A stretch of DNA of 64,000 nucleotides from Ixodes scapularis (lineage: Eukaryota > Arthropoda > Arachnida > Ixodida > Ixodidae): the NCBI RefSeq assembly GCF_016920785.2, contig NW_024609846.1, positions 90,221,888 through 90,285,887 on the forward strand, written 5' to 3'. The notes under the pieces are model-generated. The model saw only the letters and a program-made list of their open reading frames with translations. It was not told where the DNA came from and ran no database searches. Each line of letters starts with the position of its first letter. The first letter of the stretch is position 1. The translations under genes were made by a program, and so were the position numbers. Below are positions 34,419 to 45,179 of the stretch, piece after piece.

Positions 34419-34690
34419 GGTAAAGAGTTAAGGGGAAGCTCGTCCCATCTCTCTCCACTTTCGCAGAGCGATCGCTGGACAGGGGAACGCCTCTCTTTCT
34501 ATATACGTTCCGCCCTAAGCTCAGACTGCAGTGGAAGCTACGCATTTGTTGAACCATTCCTACGCCTCTCTTTCGCCACGTCATCACGCTCCCGGCCATA
34601 CCCCCGGCGGAAAGCCGGGTCAGGCGATAAGAGGCAGGCGGCTGATTGGTCTGTCGGGAACGTAGCTCCTCCACACCGTCTCATCTCAAA
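34419..34690. mobile_element. Family L foldback, copy 2
   Basis: GTGGAAGCTACGCATTTGTT and CGGCTGATTGGTCTGTCGGG then ACGTAGCTCC match copy 1 at 4478. The left extension AAAGAGTTAAGGGGAAGCTC is shared with the MITE at 52733-52862. Confidence 0.65.
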
Positions 34691-34997
34691 GGGCAACTTC
34701 GGTCAATATTTTTTAATTTGGGACTACGACTGTATAGAGCTAAGGCAGTGTCCGAGAATTGCTAGATAAAGTTATTTTCACCGGTACTGTGTGTAGTCTT
34801 ATAAATATCACGGCTCGGAGTTTGGTTTCGGGCGTCTACGTCGAAACCGAAGCTATATTGTAGAAGGTTGGCAACACTGATCATCAGCTGTACGGCCGCG
34901 ACGTAACGTCAAACTGGTGCTGCGGCACGCGGTACAACCAACGTTATTAGGTTAGAATCAGTTAACTCCTCATAGACGCTGCACGAACAAGCAGTAG

Positions 34998-35029
<32 letters not shown>
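34998..35029. repeat. Poly-C tract (32 C)
   Basis: The longest G/C homopolymer in the window. Confidence 0.95.
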
Positions 35030-35031
<2 letters not shown>

Positions 35032-35525
35032 ACTCACCACGACTCGCCACCCGTCGTTCGATGCGACGGACGGCTGCTATGGGAGCTGCAGGGTATTCTT
35101 TGGAATACGTACGTTTCGAAGCGCAGCGCCTAAATGGCGTTCCACCGTACTCTATGAAACACACAGTTCGTAAACAAAAACCTAGATGGCGCTTCGAACG
35201 ACGGGAGGCCAGAGCCGTGTATTGGGAGAGTTTGGCCAATAGGCGGAGCCAGCGCCGAATATTCCCCCCACGCTTAGAGCGTAAACTAAATTTGTGACAC
35301 AGCGTCAACCAATCAGGAGACCACGACGTCAGAACGTCACAACAAACGACAGTTAAAGCGTCAAATAAAAGAGTTCAATCTCGGCTTCTCTACTCCATCT
35401 CACAAATGTCGGCAGTGAAGACAAAGGTACAGGCGCGTGAGCCTAGCTCAGCAAAACGCTTTTGTTTGTACGAGAACTCGTGCATAGGAGGCACTTTCTA
35501 AAGCCACGAGCTCGTGCTCATGCTC

Positions 35526-35693
35526 TGGGCCAGCTTGCTAGAACAGCGTCCTGAGACTGGCTGAAAGAAAACAGTGCAAAAGGTGGGGCGAGCGAGTCTT
35601 GAGACGCGAGTCCCGCTTGGCTCGTGCGCTGGCTTTGGCAGTGCTTTCTTTCCCCGTCTCAGCTGAGACGCTGCTTCTAGCAAGTCGGCCCTA
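35526..35693. mobile_element. Family I MITE, copy 2 (left arm)
   Basis: GGGCCAGCTTGCTAGAACAG to CTGCTTCTAGCAAGTCGGCC. It contains the 16-bp palindrome CGTCTCAGCTGAGACG. Confidence 0.85.
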
Positions 35694-36427
35694 GTTTGGA
35701 GCGCACGTTCGTTTATTCTACACTTGAATATTGGCGTGACTAACACCTCACATGCACAAAGTTTTCAGTCACCGAGAGTTAAACCTTATCACTCTAACGA
35801 CGCTAAAACGGCTTAAATTAGTCGTGTCACAAATCTAGAGCTCGCGACCACCGCCAGGGGCTGTTTCGAGGCCTGTGGTTGGCCCCGAGATGCTCGCCTA
35901 TTGAAACCAATGTATGGCCAAACTCTCTCAATAAACGGCTCTGTGAGGGGCTAAAGCCCCTCCATCCTGGGAAAAGTGGCGCCATTCATTGTTGAGGAAA
36001 TGCTCGAGGCACGTGCAGCGCGCCACTTCTGGGAAATTCATGGCTTCTGAAATCTAGCTCAGTGCTGCGCTGTGCCGCCGTGATCTTCCCAAGAGCTGCA
36101 CGTTGCACGTGCCTCGTGCACCGACGAAGCTTGCGCTACTTTTGAAACATGAAGGGGCTTTACGGGAGGCCAGAGCCGTTTATTGAGAGTTTGGCCATAC
36201 ATTGGTTTGAATAGGCGAGCCTCTCTGGGCCAACCGCAGGCAGCGAAACAGCCCCTAGCAGTGGTCGTGTGCTCTAAGTATGTGACACGACCAAGGAGAC
36301 GACTAATTTGAGCCGTTTAAGCGTCGCTAGGGTGAAAAGGTTTAGCTCTCGGTGACTGAAAACTTGGTGCGTGTGAGGTTTTAGTAAAGCCAATATTCAA
36401 GTGTAGAATAAACGAACGTGCCCTCCA

Positions 36428-36608
36428 AACCAGGGCCGACTTGCTAGAAACAGCGTCTCAGCTGAGACGGGGAAAGAAAGCACTGCCAAAGCCAGCGCAC
36501 GAGCCGAGCGGGACTCCGCGTCTCAAGACGCACGCGCGCCCCACCCTTTGCACTGTTTTTTTTTTTTTTTTTTTCAGCCAGTCTGGACGCTGTTCTAGCA
36601 AGCCGGCC
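36428..36608. mobile_element. Family I MITE, copy 3 (right arm)
   Basis: An inverted copy of 35526-35693, with a T run of 23 near its right end (about 36550-36573). Confidence 0.85.
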
Positions 36609-37124
36609 CAGAACGAACAAACATCAACAGTGAAGACAAAGGCATGGGCACGAGCGCGTGGCTTTGGAAGGTGCCTCCTATGCACGAGTTCTCGTACAAA
36701 CAAAAGCGTTTTGCTGAGCTAGGCTCACGCGCCTGTGCCTTTGTCTTCACTGCAGACATTTGTGAGATGGAGTAGAGAAGCCGAGATTGAACGCTTCTAT
36801 TTCATGCTTTAAATGTCGTTTGCAATCTTGTGACGTCGCGGTCTCCTCATTGGTCGACGCTGTGTCACAAATTTAGTTTACGCTCTAAGCGTGGGGGGAA
36901 TATTCGGCGCTGCGGCGGTCTTTGCTCCGCCTATTGGCCAAACTCTCCCAATACACGGCTCTGCGGGAGGCGGACTGAAGTAAGTGAGGGGGAAGGGGGG
37001 GTACCCCCTTTCGCGGGAGTTCCACAACTGAGGTAATGTAGTAACGTTGGGTACAACCAATCAACCGCATCTCCATCGTGACGTGACGCCACAAGGGTGC
37101 TGCGCGAGTGTTACTTGACTAAGA

Positions 37125-37295
37125 GCTAACCCGCTTGCCGTCCGCTAAAGAGCAGCTTGTCGCATCTTTAAAATCAGTTTTATTGGAGTACGCGGCTTCA
37201 CTGTGACGTAATATATCGGCTGTGATCATATTTCGTGCCACTAAAGTAATGCCACTCATTTATCTTGGTTACGTTTTCGACCAGAGTTGCTCTTT
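37125..37295 (-). mobile_element. Family H repeat, copy 2
   Basis: Reverse-orientation match to 29200-29365: TCGCATCTTTAAAATCAGTT and ACCAGAGTTGCTCTTTAAGG are complements of the landmarks there. Confidence 0.8.
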
Positions 37296-37384
37296 AAGGG
37301 TGAACGGAGTAATGTTCGCTCATCTAAAGTGAAAAGAGGTGGGAGAAGCTTTCCCTGAACTCCTAACCTGTCACCGACTGTAGT

Positions 37385-37800
37385 TCCGTCTATGGCGCCA
37401 ATGAACGCGTCTCCGGCTGATGTATTTACCACGTCCTCACTTGTGTCTGTGACGTCATCGCCCAATGACGTCACACTTGCGTCATGCTGTTGTCTGGCGC
37501 AATCCTAGCGGTGGCACAACGGCGGAGGTGGACCTGGGAGACGCCTGTTCTGCTGCGCTAGATCGCTCTCCAGCTTGTCTATCTCCAGAAGCTCCAGCAA
37601 CCACCAGTTAGGACGCGGCAACGAATCGCCTTCGCTCGCTTTTTTTCTTTTTTTTACGATTAGTTGTTAGAATTGTGACATCCGACAGCATGACAGGTCG
37701 GCTCCCGCGACGTCATTTGTCGTCACTTAGCGCCACTCTCGATGTGCGGGAGGTATAGGACGCCACACACACCAGTCGGAGACGCATTTCACACACCGTA
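37385..37800. mobile_element. Family D foldback, copy 2
   Basis: AACGCGTCTCCGGCTGATG at the left and CACACCAGTCGGAGACGCAT at the right are inverted. GGAGACGCCTGTTCTGCTGC matches copy 1. Confidence 0.75.
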
Positions 37801-38703
37801 TCCTAGCAGTCATTAGTTCCGACGAGTCGTGCGCTGCGTCGACTGATCCAAAACGCAGAGCTGCGGCTCAGAGACGTCCAGGACGACGACGACAACGCCT
37901 CGAGAACCCCAGTTAGAGACGACTGAGTGCGGCAACCGGTGCGGACGAAGACGGATCACGCGCTCCGTGTATTTTTAAAAAGAGTCGAAAGACAGCCTCG
38001 GGCTCGGGTCCTCTGGCAAGAGGCGCCACTTTGAACCTCCTACGTGACCCAACCAACGTGGAAGCGGCACTCAGGTATCCCCTCGAGTGCTTTCGCGATG
38101 TGTAAAGATGATTCCGGGTGAGGGTACGCATCGAAGTCGAGGTTTCGTATTTTTTGGCTGACAACTGTCGTGATGATTGCGGGGATCCCCACACTAAGGT
38201 CTGAGATAATTATGGACACTGGTTGGCGATCTTAGGAACCTAACTTGGGCCTAATAAGATTCTGCACCAAGGTGTTTTGTTTGTGTCCAAGCACGTTTCT
38301 TCGGCTTTTCTATTGTCTTCGTCTTGTTCGCCGCATAATTGCCAAAGTACCAGGCATACGCAAAAAATGCTACGTATACATCGAACAACATGCAGTGAAG
38401 CACTTGTTTGGCAATTTAAGCTCCAAGTTAGCGGTGAGAACCAATCGGGCAGAAATGAAGTCAATATTTCCTTGGGAACTGTAACCCAGAAGAATTCAGA
38501 GAACAACCTATCTACCAGGCAGTCTAGTTTTGCACTCGTTTGTCAATTTAGAGCCAAAATGCCAGACGCTGGCCAAAGAATATTAAGTCTGGTTATACCT
38601 TGGCCTTTTGCAGGGAGGGGGGAGGAGAGCGGGGGGGGGGGGGGCATTTTACTGTCAGACCGAATAATTGTGGGGATTGAGTCGAGTCTTACTGTGGGTT
38701 CTC

Positions 38704-38741
<38 letters not shown>

Positions 38742-38927
38742 TTAACGGCCACCGTCCCGAAAGCGAACCAACTCCGAAGAGTCAGAAAATATTACACTTT
38801 TCTCGAAAGGGCAAACAAGACGCAATGAACATAACGTGGTGCAATACGATTCACCTGTCAAAGCGGAGTAACTCTAGGTGAAAAAAAAAAGAAAAAGCTC
38901 GAGGTACGCCTAAGCCTTTCTTATGAG
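37801..38927. other. No gene seen
   Basis: Open frames of up to 183 codons cross a 14-G run (38631-38644) and a 32-T run (38706-38737) and carry no domain. Confidence 0.55.
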
Positions 38928-39175
38928 TTATGAATGCGAAAGCATGCAAGCCGCTCGTCCGCTCCCTTTGTCGTCTGCTGCGTACTAGCGCGCGCGTGCT
39001 TCGGGATCTCGGAGGCCATGGCGCAGTGGCCAACGTCGACGTGCGCCAGCCAATGAAACCGAAGGCGAATCGCTCCTATTGGAATCGCGGCAGAAACTAG
39101 GAGCCGTTTTCGCGCCTCAAACTGATGACGTCAGCTCGCTCCATGAGACAGCTAATGCTTTCGCATTAATAAATA
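38928..39175. mobile_element. ~245-bp TIR element
   Basis: TTATGAATGCGAAAGCATGC at the left is inverted as TAATGCTTTCGCATTAATAA at the right. The centre is GC-rich with TGACGTCA near the right. No coding. Confidence 0.75.
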
Positions 39176-39179
39176 TATA

Positions 39180-40080
39180 TATTCACCACAACTTTTGCAC
39201 TCTATTCAAGAAAGTTTGTACCTTGTTATGAACATCATCGACGAAAAAAATCGGCAATGAAATTACACCGTTTGTTATGGACAGGCCCCTATTATTACGT
39301 GACACCGAAAACACGCCCAACCAAAATTAGATTTTCATTTAATTCAAAGATTGGGTCTGAATGCAGCTTACACTAAAATACCTACATTTGATTGCCAAAG
39401 AAGAATAAAATACGTGCTCTTCACTCCAAGACAGCAAACAACGTGTTACGCAACTGCACTTTAGGATTCTTGAAGGGGTACGATGAGGGTACAACTGGGT
39501 TTAAGAACAAAGAAAGACATTCAACTGCGCTACCTTCTTGGGCCTCGGTCAACTACTGAGGATGGACCGATTAATTATCTTGTCATTCTTTTTTTTTATG
39601 TTGTTTGTTTAACTGACATCACCGAGGGCATAGAGTAAAGTATTCTTATTTATGACGACGACTTCGTGTAATATCGAACAGCTCGGGATCCTACAGATTG
39701 TGGTGCCTTGCAAAAAGATATCGACTGTATTTCAAACTAATGTGGGTTTCACACACACAAAAGAAAAGTAAACTGCTATTTTTTTTATACAACCTCAATT
39801 GTACTACACTAACCGTTGCTCCAGAGTTAAAAGTAACTTTGAGTACATTTTTCGCAACACATATCATGGCAGACCCGTATAAATATTACCGCCAGAGACA
39901 CTGTGTTCGTTTTATGTTTCTTAGGGCGTGACCTAAAAAAATCGTTGTCCTAAGGTTAAGAAAACCTTATATTTCACTAATATAAAGCCTATGTGATTCC
40001 TAACAACAGTATCGTAATAGTTCAAAACGGGGTGGCGAAATTCGCCAATGGCAATTACGTTTTCACGTAAGCTCGAGTAC
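39180..40080. other. No gene seen
   Basis: AT-rich, with short frames only. It may include more of the LINE that becomes readable at 40.1 kb, but I cannot see RT motifs. Confidence 0.5.
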
Positions 40081-40084
40081 CCTA

Positions 40085-40735
40085 AAAGTATTCACTGGAT
40101 GAAAACCTTTGGAATGTCGTATGTTCGGTTTACGTTTGAAGCTTTTTCATAATAACAGTCGACTCTCATTAATTCAAACTCGAGGGGGGCCGAAAATTTG
40201 TTTCAATAAAGCAAAGTTTGAATTATCAGGAGTTTCTTCCCATAGAGACGCATAAGATGGGACCTGCACATTAGTATTCACTGGATGAAAACCTTTGGAA
40301 TGTCGTATGTTCGGTTTACGTCTGAAGCTCTTTCATAATATTTACAATAAAACTGGCATAAACAGTGAAAGAATCCTCCAGTCACCTCATTTCAACTTAC
40401 GCAAAGTAGACCACAACAAAAAAAAAATCTTGCAGAACAAGCATTTTTACATACTCCTTTTTTCTACTCATCGATAAAACTGCTTGCCTAAATCCACATG
40501 CCATTATTCAATCGAACACTTTGTTTATCTCTACAATTATTGATGGCTGGTTGCATCTTGTTCATTGAGAATATTGAATATGTCATTTTGTGGCACTGCA
40601 TAGTGACCTATCTGACGCTTACACTTTATTTTATGTGTGTGTGTAGTGTACATTGGTTTTGTTTGTGTACCTCCCCGTTACTGTAATACCTTCAGGCGCT
40701 GAAGAGTACGTCGGATAAATAAATAAATAAATCTC
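40085..40735 (+). mobile_element. LINE 3' end (same group as 12.4-14.3 kb) with internal duplication
   Basis: Plus-strand C-terminal ORF2 remnants LRLKLFHNIYNKTG and NLRKVDHNKKK (40324-40430) parallel LRLKLFNRIF and SQRKDHMYKVK of the first LINE. The 3' UTR ends TTACTGTAATACC and GGCGCTGAAGAGTACGTCGG before (AAAT)4 at 40716-40732. Two imperfect copies of ~68 bp (40087-40154 and 40273-40340) enclose a 119-bp pogo-like fragment. Confidence 0.8.
40155..40272. mobile_element. pogo/Tigger-like MITE fragment
   Basis: It starts CAGTCGACTCTCATTAATTC, followed by AAAGTTTGAATTATCAGGAG. CAGT plus ...TTAATTCAAAC... resembles TIRs of pogo-like elements. The second end is not intact. Confidence 0.5.
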
Positions 40736-40739
40736 ACTA

Positions 40740-41905
40740 ATATTTCTTTATTCAAAATACTCAAAAATTTTGTTTATATAGTCGGCATTTCCGTTTGTTT
40801 TGTTTTATACTATATCTTTTCCTCTAGCTTTTTTCCCTTTTCTTCTGGGATGTCCCTAACCCTACTTCCCTCTCATTTTTTACTTCAATGTAGAAGATGA
40901 GTTATAAATGCAAGTTGACCTCTTCAGATTCTTCACTTTAACGTTGATTCAAAAGGAAATACACGGAAGTGTTGCAACACGTTTTTTGGAAGTGTGTGGC
41001 CTTCTAGAGCCACAATCATGCCTATCTAATATCCTTGGAAACTTCAGAAGACTCACACGCAGAACTGTCTATGTGGCATTCTCTTCTTCCGGGAAAATGC
41101 AGACTGCACTACGGGGTGAAATTGTCAAATAGAAACGAAGTTCCAATGAAAACAAAGAACCCAAAGTATAGCGTACAAACGAGTTGTACCAAACGTGGAC
41201 ACCGAGAACGGGGAAGCTTTGCAGGTGCGCTAGATACTAGATATTTGGACTAGATATTTGGAAAGTAGCGCCAAACTCTCCCCGTATGGTCGACATTTTG
41301 ATTCATGGTTGCTTTGTAGACATTTCTTTTATACCCGGACTCTGTTACTGACACACCGGCGGAAAAAGCGCACATTTTCGCACATCGCACACCGCATGCG
41401 GCGTGAATACTGGGGGGGGGGGGGGGGGGGGGGGGTTTGCAAAATGATTTTTGGGGCTTTTAATATGCAAGCATATCAATACCATTATCAGAGATTTAGA
41501 GATCAACATGCCTCCTAAGATGATTACGTGCACAGTGCCAAAGATACTTATATTGGCGCGGAATGCTTTCAGTACGATGACGCTCCTTGGTGATCTTGGC
41601 GCGACTGGATCAGAGCGGCCCTTCTGAAGCTTTAAAGATTTGATGGGACCGAAATGGCGAATGTCATGGCAATAGAAACCAAACAGCCAATCGTTTTGCG
41701 ATGTTTTGGTCGTCTGTATAGGTTAGTTTCTCGTAGTGTCCGGCTAGCAGGCAGGGAAGGAAATGGTGCTACTTTGCGAGAACCCAGTGCATTTAGTTCC
41801 TTTAGTCTTTCTGCACGTGCGACAACCTCGCTGGAGCTCAGTGTGTTTACCACGAGACGCGGCACGAGCCTGGCAAGCACGGCCGTCTGCCTCCTGTGAA
41901 CTAAA
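40740..41905. other. No gene seen
   Basis: AT-rich start, a 24-G run (41412-41435), then moderate GC. Frames at 41632-41988 overlap on both strands without a domain. Confidence 0.5.
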
Positions 41906-41910
41906 GTTAT

Positions 41911-41967
41911 GTCGGCGTAATGCATCCGCCGAACGCGAAGTGCGTTCGGCGGATGCATTGCGCCGGC
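41911..41967. repeat. Hairpin 1: 26-bp stem, 5-nt loop
   Basis: AATGCATCCGCCGAACGC pairs perfectly with GCGTTCGGCGGATGCATT around the loop GAAGT. The stem extends outward through GTCGGCGT/GCGCCGGC with two G:T pairs. Confidence 0.95.
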
Positions 41968-41978
41968 ACTAAGACATC

Positions 41979-42017
41979 GGCAATACACCGATCTCTTAGT
42001 GAGATCGGTGTATTGCC
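41979..42017. repeat. Hairpin 2: perfect 17-bp stem, 5-nt loop
   Basis: GGCAATACACCGATCTC pairs perfectly with GAGATCGGTGTATTGCC around the loop TTAGT. It begins 12 nt after hairpin 1. Confidence 0.95.
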
Positions 42018-42029
42018 CATTGGGCAGGA

Positions 42030-44000
42030 GATCGAACCATATGGGGGCGCTTTATCGAGCTTGTTGTCACCACAGCCCAGTGTTTATTAACACAACATAA
42101 CAATGAGAATGAAGCTCGCCAAGCGCGGTCTGGGTACGAGCGCTTCGCTCTGACCAGTGCTTTGGTCGCACGACGAGCGGCCTACGAACCGTCATCTTCG
42201 ATATCTCTGATCAAAAATCAAACAAAATTCAGTTTGTTGTCGCCACAGCTGAAGCGTACCGCTAGTGGCGTGACTGTTCGATCTCCTCTCCAACAGACCG
42301 TTCCAGAAACGGGCTTTTTGGTCGGTGCAGTTGTTACGATATTCAGCTCTCGTGCGTACGGCGAGGTACGGTGCATGCTTTGCTCGCTTTCTGAAGCAAC
42401 GCCTACGTGCACATGGTTGAGTGTGAAGACAGCACGGCAAGCTGCGAATTTGTAAACATTGAAGCGATGTATGAGTTCCCAATTCTTAAAGATACGTGGT
42501 TCCAATGAAAAAAGAAATACATGCTCTCTTTAAGTTTTTATCACCAAATTCAACAAATCCGCGATTCGCTATGTTAATGTGTTATGTACTTGGCAACGAC
42601 AAAAAAAATTATTTTCAAATCATCTGCTATCCGGCCACGTGTACTGAAACAGTCAATTAAGGGGTAATCACACCGGAGAGAAATCCCACCATTTGCTCCC
42701 AGGGATGCGCATCCCGTGGCAACAATGCCACGTTTTTGCGCAGTGCCGCGCTGACGTAGACGTCCCAGGGAGATGGGGGAGCCTCTGCTCGGGCTGCACA
42801 GACAATTCCCGCCTTGGAGAGGGATCTTTTCGCAATGGCGGTATTTTGTTCGCGTGTCTGGCAACTTTGGAGAGTTTTCTCAGCTAGATACCGGCAGTGA
42901 TATCGGGATCGCCTAACTTGTTGCGGCTTGCCCTGTTGCGCGTGTCGTCCAAGGCACCCAAGGGGTCTTCGATATTCATCAACGCCGTCCTCAAGCCGCT
43001 CCTCGTACAACTCGTTTTTGATTCCACGTCATTTGCGTTGCATTCACCCAATCAGGGAGCATGTCTCTTTTAGCAGGAAGCAGGTCGTCCTCTTCTGCAT
43101 CTAACAGCGCTGGTGCCATAACCCGTATCGCCGTTACACGTACGTCACCATTTTTCTACTTTCGCCAGCGCGCACCGAGCCCTGATGTCGAGCTCTCGGC
43201 TCCTCGCCGTACGTGTGAATGCTTGAGTCGGAGAGGGAGTCCCGCGGGTTCCACCGATCACTGACGTCAAGCTCACCCCTTCCCGAAAAGTATCCCTCGT
43301 GTGAACTCCCCTTTACCGTTCGTATGGCCTTAAAAATATTTTTTTAAAAAAAAGTGGCAGCGATTTTATTTGAAATTTCGTATAACGCGTTAAATGCAAC
43401 ATTTAAGGAGTGACCGTTACATTCGTTTAGAATACATTAAACGGTAGTTTCAGGAAATTAATGACATTGTGTTTTAGCTGGTGTCACAGTGTCGTCGTGG
43501 TGTTACGTGACGTCCCGATGTCTAGTCGTGGTGTTATGTGACCACATCGGGCGACGTCAAAGGTATCACGTATGTGGCGTCATGTCAGGTGGCATACAAA
43601 CACTTGACGTCAGTTGTTGTGAGAGGGGACACCCGTTATGCTCATCTGCAGCACTGGCAAGTCATTAAGGACTTTCTGGTCCAGAGTATGGCTGGAACTC
43701 GAAATTTAGGTTCCAGTCGCAACTCTTTGACAAATCGAGAGATAATGGAGATTGTGGACACCGCAGTTGTGCAAAAGGGCAGATGGAGCGTTGCCTACAC
43801 CGATTTAATTTTCCCTTTAATGCAGCAGGGAAATGTACGGACGGAAGGACGGATGAAAGGGCGGACTGACAAGCTCCCAGAAGTAAGGGATTCTGTTAAA
43901 AATCATTCCACATTTTAAAACATGAAAAAGCCAAGGACCAGCCTTTTTTTATTTATTACTATTTTCTCAGATTGCCGCGTTCATTACGACAGACATCTTC
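42030..44000. other. No gene seen
   Basis: Frames of 90-126 codons on both strands lack domains. A CCAATCAG box lies at 43048. Imperfect tandem GTCGTGGTGTTA units with TGACGTC motifs occur at 43490-43545. Confidence 0.5.
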
Positions 44001-44900
44001 CCGACGAACATGAACGTCGGATGCCGCCGCGAGCGGACATCGGTAGCGCCGCACCGCTGAGCGTAGCAGCGGCTTCCTCCAAGCGGTCGACCAGACGCTC
44101 GAAATCGGTCCCAACAGGAAGCGACGCGTTCTTACGCGCTGTCATCGGCAGCCCGAAGACGAAGAGCCGGGCAAGCGCGGTGGAGGCGGCGACGACAGAC
44201 GCGCCGGGCAGTTGGCTTCTTCCTGCGCGGGACCAAATGGACCTCGGCAATTTTCCGGGCGTCGTTTCCGAGGTCGATGGTCGTCGACGCTCGCTAATGC
44301 GACAGCGGTGCTCGCGCGCTCTCCGCCCGTACTCCGCTGACCCCCAAACTGACAGCACAGTGGGAGCCACCCGCTCTCCGGACCAATCAACTGCGTTCTT
44401 TCCAGCACCCGAACCCGCTCTTTCGTGATCACGTGATGTACGGTAGATGCGCGATTGGTCCAACGAGCATGCATAGCTTCCGCCGCACTGCCAGCTTCGG
44501 GGTGAGCGGAGTACCAAGCCAACGAGTGGACGCTTGCTCGACTTGAGGACGCGGCCGAATAGATTCCGCAAATGGTAAGGTTTTTCGCGGCGCTCCTCCG
44601 ACGACGAGAAGGGGGGAAGCTGCCGACGAGCAGCGATGTGACGAGGCTCACTTTCTTGGGCAGTTGCGTCCATCCACGCGGCGGCGGCCAGCCGCCGGTA
44701 TTACGTTCCACGGTCTTGCCGGTTGCGGCGGCCCTCCGGTAGCTCCTTCTTCGGAGCGGTCTCCTTTGGACGCAAACTTTTTGATGACCCGCGCGTCGAC
44801 GACTTGGAGGCTCGAGAGGCGGCCGCGTGATGTTCTCACGCCAAATTGCTTGCGCGAGCGTGCCCATTGAAAGATCGTACGCGAGACGTGAGGTTTGTCT
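44000..44900. promoter_or_regulatory. CpG-rich block with a family L foldback
   Basis: CG is dense throughout, and frames of 229 and 241 codons stay open on the minus strand, overlapping a 168-codon plus-strand frame. None has a domain. The foldback at 44331-44516 lies within all three, which argues against coding. A promoter is possible but unproven. Confidence 0.3.
44331..44516. mobile_element. Family L-like foldback, copy 3
   Basis: GTACTCCGCTGACCCCCAAA and GGACCAATCAAC at the left face GATTGGTCCAACGAGC and CTTCGGGGTGAGCGGAGTAC at the right. Confidence 0.75.
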
Positions 44901-45056
44901 GGGAATTTTTCACTTAGGGTACGCGTCGGTCGCCACTAGCTGGAGACGAATCGAGGTTCGTCATAACCATCAAAACTGAAAATTAGAAGAAAAAAAAAAA
45001 AGCTGCCAGTCTGGTATATTTTGAGCCTAGTGTATCCCAGAGGCGCTCTAAATGCC

Positions 45057-45172
45057 ACGACGTCATTGTGACGTACGTATGTGCGTTGCCATGACGTAAC
45101 GTACGTCACACCATCACGTCACACTGTCACGTCATGATGTCATTGACAGCGTCATGCTAATGACGTCGCGTA
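45057..45172. promoter_or_regulatory. Cluster of TGACGT/ACGTCA half-sites
   Basis: At least seven TGACGT, ACGTCA or one-base variants lie in about 115 bp (for example CGACGTCATTGTGACGTACG). They match the CRE/ATF core, but the cluster may simply be a degenerate tandem repeat. Confidence 0.4.
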
Positions 45173-45179
45173 AAAGGCA

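Larger units (their letters stand above)
35209..36965. repeat. 1.76-kb inverted duplication
   Basis: The left arm (about 35209-35964) and right arm (about 36147-36965) are inverted copies of each other. Paired landmarks include CCGTGTATTGGGAGAGTTTG with its complement at the far right, AAAACGCTTTTGTTTGTACG with its complement near 36705, AGTCACCGAGAG with CTCTCGGTGACT, and CTCTCAATAAACGGCTCTG with its complement near 36175. The ~180-bp centre also holds inverted GAGGCACGTGCA/TGCACGTGCCTC. A family I MITE sits at the mirror position in each arm, so it pre-dates the duplication. The arms differ by many substitutions and small indels. Confidence 0.88.

Noticed and set aside
44142..44867. 241-codon minus-strand frame.
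   Set aside because: It runs through a foldback element (44331-44516) and overlaps other open frames in CpG-rich DNA.
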